Of a stretch of 64,000 bases of DNA, positions 8,245-16,407 are shown one piece after another. The stretch comes from JAQBDA01 sp041301185 (GTDB lineage Bacteria; Chloroflexota; Anaerolineae; Anaerolineales; UBA4823): NCBI GenBank assembly GCA_041301185.1, contig JBFYSV010000202.1, forward strand, positions 11,226 through 75,225, in the 5' to 3' direction. The position numbers and the translations under genes are program-made. The stretch's first letter is position 1. Each line of letters begins with the position of its first letter. The notes under the pieces were generated by a model. It did no database searches. It saw nothing but the letters and a program-made list of their open reading frames with translations, and had not been told where the DNA came from.

Positions 8245-9123
8245 ATGGAAGACAACCTCCAACTTACAGATTTGTCTCCAGATCCCGTGGAAGAATGGCA
8301 GCGAATGCTGAAATTCTGCAATTTAGCCGCGGCTGAGCAACAGGCAATGGCACGCTCGGTGGAACCATTGATGAAGCGCAGCACAGAATTGGTGGTGAAT
8401 ACCTATGATTATCTGCGTGCAGTTCCAGAAACAGCCGCAATCCTGGGCTGGGAAGACACGGTTGATGAAGACCATCTAGAAGAACGGCGGCGTTTTTTCA
8501 CCATTTGGCTGGCGCGCACGCTAGGATTGGATACATCAGATGAGTTTGCATTTTATCTGTTCCGTGCCGGTCAATACCACGCTGGGCAAGGTCCCCGAAC
8601 GATACACACCCCGCCGGCGTATGTAACCATATCGATTGGTATGGTCCTGGCAAGTTTTGCCAATTACATGATAGATGCACAACTGCCTGCTGAGGTGATA
8701 GCCCTTGCCATGGCTGGTTGGAGCAAATATCTAAGCGTACAATTAAATCAGATGTCGATGGGCTACTCTATCGCCCGGGATTTTTCAAACGGTGATTTCG
8801 CTACTCGGGTGACGTTGTTTGGGCGAATGCGACCGCTGATAGGGAAAACGGAGCTGCCTGTCCCCCTCCTTAGCGGTGCAAAAATCCATGATCTATTGAA
8901 GAAATTCTTCGATTACTATCCTCAGTCACGGGCGGTCGTACTGGACCGCGTTTGGCAATCACACGACAAGGCTGATTCGTTATGGATTGAAGTCATGCCG
9001 GTCTATGTCCCTCGGAAAGGCTGGCGAATTTTACACAACGGTCGCGCTCTCGGCTTTGAGAAGGGTTTCAACGAATTAGTTCGGGAGAATGATGAAGTCG
9101 CAATTTTCCCACCGGGTCGTTGA
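8245..9123 (+). CDS. Protoglobin/globin-sensor domain fused to MoaD-like beta-grasp domain
   Basis: A 292-residue two-domain protein. Residues about 12-180 have the helical pattern of protoglobins and globin-coupled sensors, with candidate proximal heme ligand His112 in AGQYHAGQG followed by TPPAYVTISIGMV, the usual helix after the ligand. Residues about 185-292 match the MoaD/ThiS beta-grasp fold: ATRVTLFGRMRPLIGKTEL, GAKIHDLLKKFFDYYP, then HNGRAL and ENDEVAIFPPGR, with an insertion in the middle. The chain ends in FPPGR, not the GG needed for adenylation and sulfur transfer, so the beta-grasp part is likely a binding or docking module. It lies 100 bases before the aldehyde ferredoxin oxidoreductase gene. 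Heme binding and partner are inference. Confidence 0.75.
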   Translation: MEDNLQLTDLSPDPVEEWQRMLKFCNLAAAEQQAMARSVEPLMKRSTELVVNTYDYLRAVPETAAILGWEDTVDEDHLEERRRFFTIWLARTLGLDTSDEFAFYLFRAGQYHAGQGPRTIHTPPAYVTISIGMVLASFANYMIDAQLPAEVIALAMAGWSKYLSVQLNQMSMGYSIARDFSNGDFATRVTLFGRMRPLIGKTELPVPLLSGAKIHDLLKKFFDYYPQSRAVVLDRVWQSHDKADSLWIEVMPVYVPRKGWRILHNGRALGFEKGFNELVRENDEVAIFPPGR

Positions 9124-9223
9124 GGTGGACCATCCACAAGAAAGGAGGTAAATAGCCCCTGTCTCGATCAACCATTGGCGGCTCAATAGATCCGAAAAAC
9201 GATTAATGAATTAGGAGGCAAAT

Positions 9224-11050
9224 ATGACGCTCGGAGGTTATGCAGATCGAATAGCTCATGTAGACCTTACCGCAGGCAAGGTCGAATATAAGGCAGCACC
9301 AGAGGATTGGAAGCTCAAGTATATTGGTGCTCGGGGTTTGGGCGTGCGTTACGTACTGGAAAATGGCCCCCAGGTAGATCCCCTATCCCCGGATAATATC
9401 CTATGCTTCATGAATGGCCCCCTGACCGGCACTGAAGCTAATATGAGCGGCCGGATGGCCATTGTCACCAAATCCCCCCTCACCGGAACTGTGACCGATA
9501 GCCACCACGGCGGCTGGTCGGCTGCCCGCTTGCGTTGGGCTGGCTTTGATGGCTTGATCTTCAAAGGCAAAGCTGCAAAACCGGTTTACGCCTATATCGA
9601 AGAGAACACTCTTGAATTACGAGATGCTTCAGATGTATGGGGCAAGGGCGTTCACGATACCATCAAACACTTCAAAGAGCTCTACGGAGAGAAAGACCTG
9701 ACCGTGATTTCCATCGGTCCAGCAGGCGAGAAGCTCTCCCGCTTTGCTTGTTGGGTGAACGAGCACGATCGGGCAAGCGGACGAGGCGGAACGGGCTGTG
9801 TTGGCGGCAGCAAGAACCTTAAGGCGATCGTGATCAAAGCCAAGAAGAATATGCCCAAAGCAAAGGATCGTGAAGCCTGGAAGCCTGCTCATGCCCGGGC
9901 CCTTTCCGTGATCATGGATGAAGCTAATATCACCAGCCCCCGCAAAGGCGCTCTTTCGGTCTACGGCACGAATGTGTTGATGAATATCACCAGCAATATG
10001 GGAGCATTACCGGCCAATAACAGCCAGTTTGCCTCATTTGGCGATAAAGCTGAGGCCATCAGCGGCGAGCATGTAAAGGAAACTATCCTGGTCAACGACC
10101 CCACTTGCCACGCTTGCCCGGTTGCCTGCAAGAAAGAGGTCAGAGTTACTGAAGGGCCCTTTGCAGGTTTGCAGATGGAGAGCGTTGAGTACGAACCCGC
10201 CTGGTCGGTCGGCGCCAACTGTGGTAACGATAATATCGCCAGTGTGGCTAAGATTATTGACCTGTGCAACGATTATGGGCTGGACGCCATCGAAATCGGT
10301 AACGTCCTCTCGGTCTATATGGAAGCCACCCAAAGAGGTTACACCAACGGTGCAGGAGGGCTCCAGTGGGGTGACTACATGAACATGGTCGAAACTACCC
10401 ACAAGATTGGCAAGCGGGAAGGGATTGGTGATGCCCTCGCAGAAGGAGCCGCCCGGGCAGCTCAACATTTCGGACATCCCGAGATCTCGATGACTGTAAA
10501 GGGCCAGTCCATACCCGCTTACGATCCGCGCGGTTTGAAAGGCATGGGTATTGCCTATGCCACCAGTAACCGCGGTGCCTGCCACTTGCGCGCCTATACC
10601 CCGGCAGCCGAGTTGAACCTGATGCCCTTTAAATCCCTTCGGGTAGATCCCCTCGAGTGGAAAGGCAAGGGTGAGCTGGTGATGATCTTTCAGGATATCC
10701 ACGCTTTTTCAGACAGCCTGGATCTGTGCAAGTTCAGCGCATTTGCTGAGGGTACGGATGAATACGCTCAGCAATACTCTGCTGTGGTCGGTATTCCGTT
10801 CACATCCGATGACGTGCTGAAGACCGGGCAGCGGATATATAACCTGGAACGCTACTATAATAACCTGGCGGGTCTCAGGGAGGGAAGCGATTACCTGCCT
10901 GAGCGCTTCTTGAAAGAACCATCCACAATGCCTGGCTCTGAAGGGCATGTTTGCGAGCTGGACTTGATGCTAGAGGAATACTACAAAGCTCGCGGCTGGG
11001 TGAACGGGGTTGTTCCGGAGTCTAAGCTCAAAGAGTTAGAGATTATCTAA
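9224..11050 (+). CDS. aor: Aldehyde ferredoxin oxidoreductase (tungsten/molybdenum bis-pterin)
   Basis: A 608-residue AOR-family enzyme oxidising aldehydes to carboxylates with ferredoxin, using a W (or Mo) bis-pyranopterin and one [4Fe-4S] cluster. Cluster ligands are Cys295, Cys298, Cys302 (CHACPVAC) and Cys502 (LDLCKFSAF), closely matching Pyrococcus AOR spacing. N-terminal pterin-binding segments (GARGLGVRYV, SGRMAIVTKSPLTG, HHGGWSAARLRWAG) and the central DPRGLKGMGIAYATSNRGACH region are intact. AGGAGG stands 6 bases before the ATG. It is downstream of, and probably co-transcribed with, the protoglobin-MoaD fusion. MoaA and a free MoaD are close by. Substrate specificity cannot be read from sequence. 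Confidence 0.96.
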   Translation: MTLGGYADRIAHVDLTAGKVEYKAAPEDWKLKYIGARGLGVRYVLENGPQVDPLSPDNILCFMNGPLTGTEANMSGRMAIVTKSPLTGTVTDSHHGGWSAARLRWAGFDGLIFKGKAAKPVYAYIEENTLELRDASDVWGKGVHDTIKHFKELYGEKDLTVISIGPAGEKLSRFACWVNEHDRASGRGGTGCVGGSKNLKAIVIKAKKNMPKAKDREAWKPAHARALSVIMDEANITSPRKGALSVYGTNVLMNITSNMGALPANNSQFASFGDKAEAISGEHVKETILVNDPTCHACPVACKKEVRVTEGPFAGLQMESVEYEPAWSVGANCGNDNIASVAKIIDLCNDYGLDAIEIGNVLSVYMEATQRGYTNGAGGLQWGDYMNMVETTHKIGKREGIGDALAEGAARAAQHFGHPEISMTVKGQSIPAYDPRGLKGMGIAYATSNRGACHLRAYTPAAELNLMPFKSLRVDPLEWKGKGELVMIFQDIHAFSDSLDLCKFSAFAEGTDEYAQQYSAVVGIPFTSDDVLKTGQRIYNLERYYNNLAGLREGSDYLPERFLKEPSTMPGSEGHVCELDLMLEEYYKARGWVNGVVPESKLKELEII

Positions 11051-11069
11051 CCATCCGATCAACTATCAG

Positions 11070-11103
11070 AAAGAGCCCGGCGAGTCTTCCTGCCGGGTTC
11101 TTT
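11070..11103. terminator. Bidirectional terminator after aor
   Basis: AAAGAGCCCGGC (11070-11081) and GCCGGGTTCTTT (11092-11103) form a 12-bp stem with one G-T wobble and a 10-base loop. It lies between the convergent aor and GGG-tailed small protein genes and has A/T runs at both ends. Confidence 0.85.
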
Positions 11104-11129
11104 CATTTCTGGAAAAAATAAAACATACT

Positions 11130-11387
11130 TCAACCACCGCCCCGCATTAGCTTAATCTCTAGTTTCGGCATCAGCTCTTGAAGTTTTGATTCCTCAACGC
11201 TTAGTTCCAAACGAACCCGCCCAATTACAATCGAACCGATCTTATAATCTTCTATCCTGTAAAAATCTGCCTTCCACCCAACACCTTCTACATGCTGTTT
11301 GCCTCGGAGCTCCCCACCTACCTCTATCAGGTAATCCTCTAATAGCCACAGCGGGACACCATGCACATCCCGGGTAATCTCGACCAT
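11130..11387 (-). CDS. Small protein with GGG C-terminus, beside moaD
   Basis: An 85-residue cytosolic protein of unknown family that ends in MRGGG. It is predicted mostly beta with one helix near the end (VEESKLQELMPKLEIKL). The start reads MVEITRDVHGVPLWLLEDYL. Its gene starts 5 bases after the moaD stop, in the probable tilS-moaD operon, with GGGGG before the ATG. The exposed C-terminal glycines are the hallmark of sulfur-carrier and ubiquitin-like proteins, so it could be a second carrier or a MoaD partner. That is inference from the tail and position only. Confidence 0.7.
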   Translation of the reverse strand: MVEITRDVHGVPLWLLEDYLIEVGGELRGKQHVEGVGWKADFYRIEDYKIGSIVIGRVRLELSVEESKLQELMPKLEIKLMRGGG

Positions 11388-11392
11388 AGAAC

Positions 11393-11671
11393 TCAGCCCC
11401 CACCTACCGCGGGGAAGACATTAATGGTGTCTCTCGCGGTGATCTCCGTTTGCATGGCGTCTTGCAAGTAAGGTACATCTCTCCCATTTATGAGGACATG
11501 AACCCTTTCAAGAAGCTCACCATCTTCGTCCAACAATTCTTCTTTCAAACCAGGATATTCCTGGATCAACCCGTCGATCAACGAACGCACGGTGATGGTC
11601 CCTTCCACTGGATACTCTATACTTTTCTGTCCCACGATCTGGCGCAATGTAGCATAAAAATTGATCTTCAT
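11393..11671 (-). CDS. moaD: MoaD-family sulfur carrier protein
   Basis: A 92-residue beta-grasp protein supplying the dithiolene sulfur of molybdopterin. The fold is visible as KINFYATLRQIVGQKSIEY, then TVRSLIDGLIQEYPGLKEELLDE, NGRDV and ITARDTINVFPAVGGG. The terminal GGG supports adenylation and thiocarboxylation. MoaD-like proteins of this type often accompany aldehyde ferredoxin oxidoreductases, and the aor gene is 340 bases away. It lies 36 bases after tilS on the same strand, with weak GGAG/AGGG sequence before the ATG. MoaE was not seen in the window. Confidence 0.88.
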   Translation of the reverse strand: MKINFYATLRQIVGQKSIEYPVEGTITVRSLIDGLIQEYPGLKEELLDEDGELLERVHVLINGRDVPYLQDAMQTEITARDTINVFPAVGGG

Positions 11672-11707
11672 CTGCCCTAAACTCCATCAATCCGGGTATC
11701 TGTGGTG

Positions 11708-13147
11708 CTACTTCGCCCCATCTGTTCGCAGCAACCGCAGGAAGGCAACACGCCGGGTGGTTGAGCTCAGGCGAGCGGTCTCCCCTATCCGAAACCCTGC
11801 TACCCAAATAATGTCTTCACCGGATACGAGGATAGGCCAGCCATCTCTTGCTTTGGATGGAATTTTAAGATTGGTCATAAAATCAGACAATTTGATTGAG
11901 TGCCCATCCAATCCAAATGGCTTCAAACGGTCACCGGCTTGCCTGCTGCGCACGAGTACCGGGAAAATAATCTTATCTGCGTCCAGCCAGGCTCGGGTTG
12001 GATCGGTATTCATCTCAACTTGAGCGATTAGTTCAGCGCTTGCCAATAATTGCTCTGCCCTAATCATCCAGCCGCCACCCAATTCACATACTCCCGGAAG
12101 ATCAAGATAATAAGTTTTGCCGCTGATTACCTGCGGCCAATCTCCGATCGGTAAGACTGCATCCCGGGCAGCCAACCAAAACAGGCCAGACTCAACAAAG
12201 ACGTATAATCCGGCTATCAGCTCAGTTTTCCCATGAGCGGGTTGTTTTATTTGTTCGACCCCTCTTTCGATAACCTTGAATTCAATGTCCCTAAGCTCCG
12301 GAACCAGCGTTGTCATACCCTTCCTCAATAACTGGCGTTGCATTCCCACTGGCAGGCGTGACACTCCATCAACAGCTAATCCAACATATCCTGTGCCCTG
12401 CTCGACACAGCACTCGGCCCAAACCTGATCCACGTTTTTCTGCATGATGGCATGATCCCCTCGCAAAACCTCTGCCATGTTAAATAACCTATTTTTGATC
12501 TGGGGATTATATTGTTCCAATTCTGGAATCAGATCGTGGCGTAATCGATTGCGGAAATACCGCCGATCCCGGTTCGATTCATCGATTTCAGGCTGGATAC
12601 CCCGCTCTAGCAAATACTGCGTGATATCATCCCGCCAGCTCCCGAGCAACGGCCGCACGAGAGGAATCTCATTATCCCAACTGTTCGGTAAAGAAAAATA
12701 TCCCATACCACTCAAACCAGCCAGCCCAGAGCCGCGCAGAAAATGCATCAATACTGTTTCTACCTGATCATCTGCTGTATGACCGACGGCAACCGCTTGA
12801 GCACGATTTTCTCTTGCCTGATCAAACAAAAATCGATATCGAACCACACGCGCTGCTTCTTCGACGGATAGGTGATTTTCCCGGGCGTAGCTGTAAATAT
12901 CCACTTTCTTTTGAACAAAAGGTAATTTCCTGGATGAGGCTTGTTGGTGAACTTGATGGGCTTCATCATCAGCTCTTGATCGTAATCCATGATTCAGGTG
13001 AGCCACAATTATCTGGTAACCCAGGCGCCATAGAATGTCTAACAAGCACAGGCTGTCCGGACCGCCTGAGACACCTGTCACAACAGCTTTGTTAATTCCA
13101 ATCCGGCAGTTGTGTTGTAAAATATACTGAAGATCGTTCACATTCAC
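11708..13147 (-). CDS. tilS: tRNA(Ile)-lysidine synthase TilS
   Basis: N-type ATP pyrophosphatase converting cytidine 34 of the CAU-anticodon tRNA-Ile to lysidine. The P-loop SGGPDS is at residues 27-32. The AVGHTADDQVETVLMHFLRGSGLAGLSGM region and RNRDRRYFRNRLRHDLIPEL-type segment are characteristic, and a C-terminal TilS-C domain (RSRQAGDRLKPFGLDG) is present. The total length is 479 aa. The start is GTG at 13147, since a TATAAT ends exactly 6 bases before it and no Shine-Dalgarno exists. It appears to lead a tilS-moaD-small protein unit, which ties sulfur/adenylation chemistry genes together only by position. Confidence 0.95.
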   Translation of the reverse strand: MNVNDLQYILQHNCRIGINKAVVTGVSGGPDSLCLLDILWRLGYQIIVAHLNHGLRSRADDEAHQVHQQASSRKLPFVQKKVDIYSYARENHLSVEEAARVVRYRFLFDQARENRAQAVAVGHTADDQVETVLMHFLRGSGLAGLSGMGYFSLPNSWDNEIPLVRPLLGSWRDDITQYLLERGIQPEIDESNRDRRYFRNRLRHDLIPELEQYNPQIKNRLFNMAEVLRGDHAIMQKNVDQVWAECCVEQGTGYVGLAVDGVSRLPVGMQRQLLRKGMTTLVPELRDIEFKVIERGVEQIKQPAHGKTELIAGLYVFVESGLFWLAARDAVLPIGDWPQVISGKTYYLDLPGVCELGGGWMIRAEQLLASAELIAQVEMNTDPTRAWLDADKIIFPVLVRSRQAGDRLKPFGLDGHSIKLSDFMTNLKIPSKARDGWPILVSGEDIIWVAGFRIGETARLSSTTRRVAFLRLLRTDGAK

Positions 13148-13153
13148 AAAATT

Positions 13154-13159
13154 ATTATA
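13154..13159 (-). promoter_or_regulatory. -10 TATAAT of leaderless tilS
   Basis: Perfect TATAAT on the minus strand, 6 bases before the GTG start. Transcription would begin at or next to the start codon. No Shine-Dalgarno and no clear -35. Confidence 0.65.
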
Positions 13160-13282
13160 GCGTAAAAGAAGCGCATTATTTTAGCCCTTGATCGTTTATG
13201 ATCACTGGCACCATCACCGAAATGCACTACTGGGGTCATTTATTTTAGATGACTAATCCAAAGCTGATCATGGGGAGTTGCC

Positions 13283-14443
13283 ATGCCCGAGAAAATATTA
13301 ATTGTCGATGATGACATTGATACATTGAAGCTGGTAGGCTTGATCTTACAACGACAAGGCTATGATGTTCGGGTGGCGAGCAGTGGTTTACAGGCTTTGT
13401 CGATGATTCAAATTGATCTCCCCGATTTGCTGCTGTTGGATATCATGATGCCCGAGGTGGATGGGTACGAGGTTGCCCGCCAACTGCGAGCCGACCCACA
13501 AACAGCCGAGATTCCCATCATCATGTTCACCGCCAAAACGCAACTGGATGATAAAGTTGCCGGATTTGAAGCTGGCGCAGACGATTACCTGACCAAACCC
13601 ACCCAGCCACGCGAGTTGCTTGCGCATATCAAAGCGGTCATGGCTAGAACCAGTAAAAGCCGCCAACCGGCAACCGTAGCTCAACCCCCTTCCGCTGAGC
13701 GAGGCTATATGGCGGGGGTGATCGCGACCAAAGGCGGTTTGGGGGTATCTATAATATCCTTAAATCTCGGGGTTGCTATCCGGGAAGAATACAAGAAGGA
13801 TGTCATTGTAGCCGATTTCCGCCCTGGTCAAGGAAGCATCGGTCTAGAGCTAGGCTATCAAAAAGCAGAAGGCTTAAATCACCTCTTAGAGCGAAAACCC
13901 AACGATATCACCCTGAAGGACATCGAATCTCAACTCGTATTGCACTCATCAGGTATCCGGCTATTGTTGTCCTCTCACCGTCCAAGTGACTCGAAGTATA
14001 ACGGGGCGATTGCCCATTTTGAAGTGATCTCCCGTAATTTACCCTTCCTTGCAAAGCATGTGATCCTTGATTTGGGGCCGACCTTCTCTCCGCTGGTAGA
14101 AAAAGTTGTTCCTCATTGCAATGAGATCATTGTCCTTGTTGAGCCGGTGCCCTATTCTGTCCACCAGACGCGCCTTCTGATCGATGAGCTAACCACCAAT
14201 GGAGTCGGTGAGGGTAAAATCACAGCAGTGTTGGTGAACCGCTTCCGTTCAGGTGTACAATTAGCCTGGAGCCAGGTACAGGAACAACTCAAGCATAATA
14301 TCTCCGTCATATTCACCCCCGCACCCGAGTTGACCTACCAGGCATCTGTCAATGGAGTCCCGGTATTTTTACAACAGCCGGAAAGTCTTACGGCCCAGCA
14401 ATTTCAGAAACTGGCTGAGAAGGTCATCCAGCGAAGCACATAA
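13283..14443 (+). CDS. Receiver domain fused to MinD/CpaE-like P-loop domain
   Basis: A 386-residue protein. Residues 1-120 form a CheY-type receiver with phospho-acceptor Asp53 (LLLLDIMMP), Thr in MFTAK and Lys in YLTKP. Residues about 140-386 resemble MinD/ParA ATPases of the CpaE type, but the deviant Walker A reads KGGLGVSI instead of KGGxGKT/S: the signature lysine remains and the phosphate-binding lysine is replaced by Val. ATP hydrolysis is therefore doubtful. CpaE proteins place pilus or secretion machinery at poles and commonly have a degenerate receiver, yet here the receiver looks intact and the ATPase degenerate. It overlaps the Sir2 gene by one base (TAATG), and GGGGAG precedes its ATG. 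Confidence 0.85.
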   Translation: MPEKILIVDDDIDTLKLVGLILQRQGYDVRVASSGLQALSMIQIDLPDLLLLDIMMPEVDGYEVARQLRADPQTAEIPIIMFTAKTQLDDKVAGFEAGADDYLTKPTQPRELLAHIKAVMARTSKSRQPATVAQPPSAERGYMAGVIATKGGLGVSIISLNLGVAIREEYKKDVIVADFRPGQGSIGLELGYQKAEGLNHLLERKPNDITLKDIESQLVLHSSGIRLLLSSHRPSDSKYNGAIAHFEVISRNLPFLAKHVILDLGPTFSPLVEKVVPHCNEIIVLVEPVPYSVHQTRLLIDELTTNGVGEGKITAVLVNRFRSGVQLAWSQVQEQLKHNISVIFTPAPELTYQASVNGVPVFLQQPESLTAQQFQKLAEKVIQRST

Positions 14444-15222
14444 TGTCCGTCCCAGAACAATTCAAGCGCGGAATACAGTGTGCTGCCGATATTATTCGCG
14501 GCAGCCGAAATACGGTTGCGCTGACCGGCGCTGGAATCTCCACACCTTCGGGCATTCCTGATTTCAGAACCCCGACCAGCGGTCTTTGGGAAAAATATGA
14601 TGCCTTTGAAGTGGCGTCTTTGAACGCTTTCAGGTATAACCCGGAAAATTTTTTCAACTGGATGCGTCCATTAGCCCGGGATATTCATACCGCCTCCCCC
14701 AACCCAGCGCACCGCGGTTTGGCTCAGTTAGAAGAAGCAGGCTACCTCCAAACAATTATCACCCAAAACATTGATGGTCTTCACCAACAGGCCGGATCCA
14801 GGATGGTTCTGGAAGTGCACGGTAGCCTGCAATCCCTAACTTGTGTGCGTTGCTATCAGCAGCACAATGCATCTAATTTTATCGACGCGTATGTTGAGCA
14901 AGGAGTTATTCCTCGATGCTCTAAATGTAGTAACTACCTGAAACCGGATGTGGTTCTGTATGGAGAACAGCTTCCAGCTCGTACCTGGCTAAAAGCCCAG
15001 GAAAGCTGCAAGCGTTGTGACTTAATGATTGTTGCAGGCTCTTCTCTCGAGGTACTTCCGGTCGCCGGGCTTCCCATGCGGGCAATCGACCGCGGTGCTC
15101 ACCTGATCATTATCAATCAATCCCATACCTATATTGATGTCCGAGCCGATCTTGTTCTGAATGCTGATGTAGCGCTGGCTATCCCGTGGATTGTTCAGGA
15201 GGTGCTGAGTGGCCGACCTTAA
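14443..15222 (+). CDS. NAD-dependent protein deacylase, sirtuin
   Basis: Sir2-family enzyme removing acyl groups from lysines with NAD. At 259 aa it is typical. The NAD-binding motif GAGISTPSGIPDFR is at 29-42, TQNIDGLH has Asn109/Asp111, and the catalytic His126 lies in EVHGS. Zinc ligands are Cys134, Cys137, Cys159 and Cys162. The start codon overlaps the stop of the receiver-MinD gene, and its 3' end overlaps the histidine kinase by 14 bases, so the three are one translationally coupled unit. This suggests a link between two-component signalling and deacylation (inference). Class III (CobB/desuccinylase) versus class U cannot be assigned firmly. Confidence 0.95.
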   Translation: MSVPEQFKRGIQCAADIIRGSRNTVALTGAGISTPSGIPDFRTPTSGLWEKYDAFEVASLNAFRYNPENFFNWMRPLARDIHTASPNPAHRGLAQLEEAGYLQTIITQNIDGLHQQAGSRMVLEVHGSLQSLTCVRCYQQHNASNFIDAYVEQGVIPRCSKCSNYLKPDVVLYGEQLPARTWLKAQESCKRCDLMIVAGSSLEVLPVAGLPMRAIDRGAHLIIINQSHTYIDVRADLVLNADVALAIPWIVQEVLSGRP

Positions 15223-16399
15223 ACCCTCAACCCTACCCGAGAGATACCAGCGCCTTCTTGAGCTGTCGCATGATCTGGCGTCCACCCTCGATTTGGACAG
15301 CCTGCTCAGCAGGATTGTCAAGGCGGCCGCCGAACTTTGCCACGCCGAAGCCGCCTCGATCTTGCTGTATGACCAGCTCAAAGAGCAGCTTTACTTCAGG
15401 GCAGCTTCCAATATGGATACCCCGCTGATGAGCGAGCTGATCGTCCCGGTAACTGGCAGTATTGCCGGTTGGATTATTACCAACCGCCAGCCAGTCATCT
15501 TAAATGACGCCCAGAAAGATCCGCGCCATTTTAGCAATGTGGGCAGGATCACACAGGTCTCAACAAAGAGCTTGCTTGGCGTTCCTCTCCTGCGGAAGGA
15601 GAAGGTGATCGGGGTGCTGGAAGCGATCAACAAGCAGCGGGGAAAATTCGATGATGAAGACCAAGACTTATTGCTGGCGCTTGGGGCTCAGGCTGCCATT
15701 GCAATCGAGAATGCCCGCCTGTTCCAACAATCTGACCTGATTTCGGAATTTGTCCACGAGATCCGAACCCCGCTTGCATCCCTTACTGCGGCCGCGTATA
15801 TTCTGATGCGCCCAGAGATTCCCGAAGAACGGCGTGCGAATATTATCCAAACAATGCAGCAGGAGGTAACCAGGCTATCTGATATGGCCTCAGCTTTTCT
15901 GGATCTCGCCCGGTTGGAATCTGGACGTGTACGCTTTCAATTCACATCCGTCGATTTGGGCGACTTAATGGAAGAATGCTCAATTGTCATCCGGAGCAAG
16001 ATAGAGGAAAAAGGGCAGGACCTACAATTACAGCCTTCACCCGATCCAATTCAAATCAGCGCGGATCGAGATAAACTAAAACAGGTAATCCTGAATCTGC
16101 TCAGCAATGCTCATAAGTACACGCCCGGCGGCGGCAAAATTGTGCTTTCTTTTTACGCTACCTCCGATGAGATCATCATTCAGGTCAGTGACAGTGGGTA
16201 CGGTATTCCTGCTGAATACATGCCCCACATGTTTGAAAAATTTTATCGCGTCCCCACAACTGAATATGTTGAACAGGGCTCAGGATTGGGCTTATTTATC
16301 TGTAAGCATATTATCGATGCACATGGCGGTAGGATCTCGATTGATAGCAAAGCTGGTAAAGGAACCACCGTCAGTGTGCGTCTGCCATTTATCGCGTAG
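15209..16399 (+). CDS. GAF-domain sensor histidine kinase
   Basis: A 396-residue soluble kinase without membrane helices. It has a GAF domain at about 10-160 (LASTLDLDSLLSRIVKAAAEL ... AQAAIAIENARLF), a HisKA dimerisation helix with phospho-accepting His183 (EFVHEIRTPLASL), and a HATPase domain with N box NLLSNAHKYTPGG, G1 DSGYGIP and G2 GSGLGLFICKHI. The start is GTG at 15209, with AGGAGG 8 bases upstream inside the sirtuin gene. Its natural partner may be the receiver-MinD protein two genes upstream. The GAF ligand is unknown. Confidence 0.93.
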   Translation: MADLKPSTLPERYQRLLELSHDLASTLDLDSLLSRIVKAAAELCHAEAASILLYDQLKEQLYFRAASNMDTPLMSELIVPVTGSIAGWIITNRQPVILNDAQKDPRHFSNVGRITQVSTKSLLGVPLLRKEKVIGVLEAINKQRGKFDDEDQDLLLALGAQAAIAIENARLFQQSDLISEFVHEIRTPLASLTAAAYILMRPEIPEERRANIIQTMQQEVTRLSDMASAFLDLARLESGRVRFQFTSVDLGDLMEECSIVIRSKIEEKGQDLQLQPSPDPIQISADRDKLKQVILNLLSNAHKYTPGGGKIVLSFYATSDEIIIQVSDSGYGIPAEYMPHMFEKFYRVPTTEYVEQGSGLGLFICKHIIDAHGGRISIDSKAGKGTTVSVRLPFIA

Positions 16400-16407
16400 C
16401 CCCCGAA

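Noticed and set aside
9141..9154. Good Shine-Dalgarno AAAGGAGGTAA without a following ATG, before aor
   Set aside because: Only a CTG-initiated 15-codon frame could follow. Without evidence of use it is not called as a leader peptide; AOR has its own SD.
9224..11050. Possible selenocysteine or broken frame in aor
   Set aside because: The frame is intact from start to stop with all four cluster cysteines in place.
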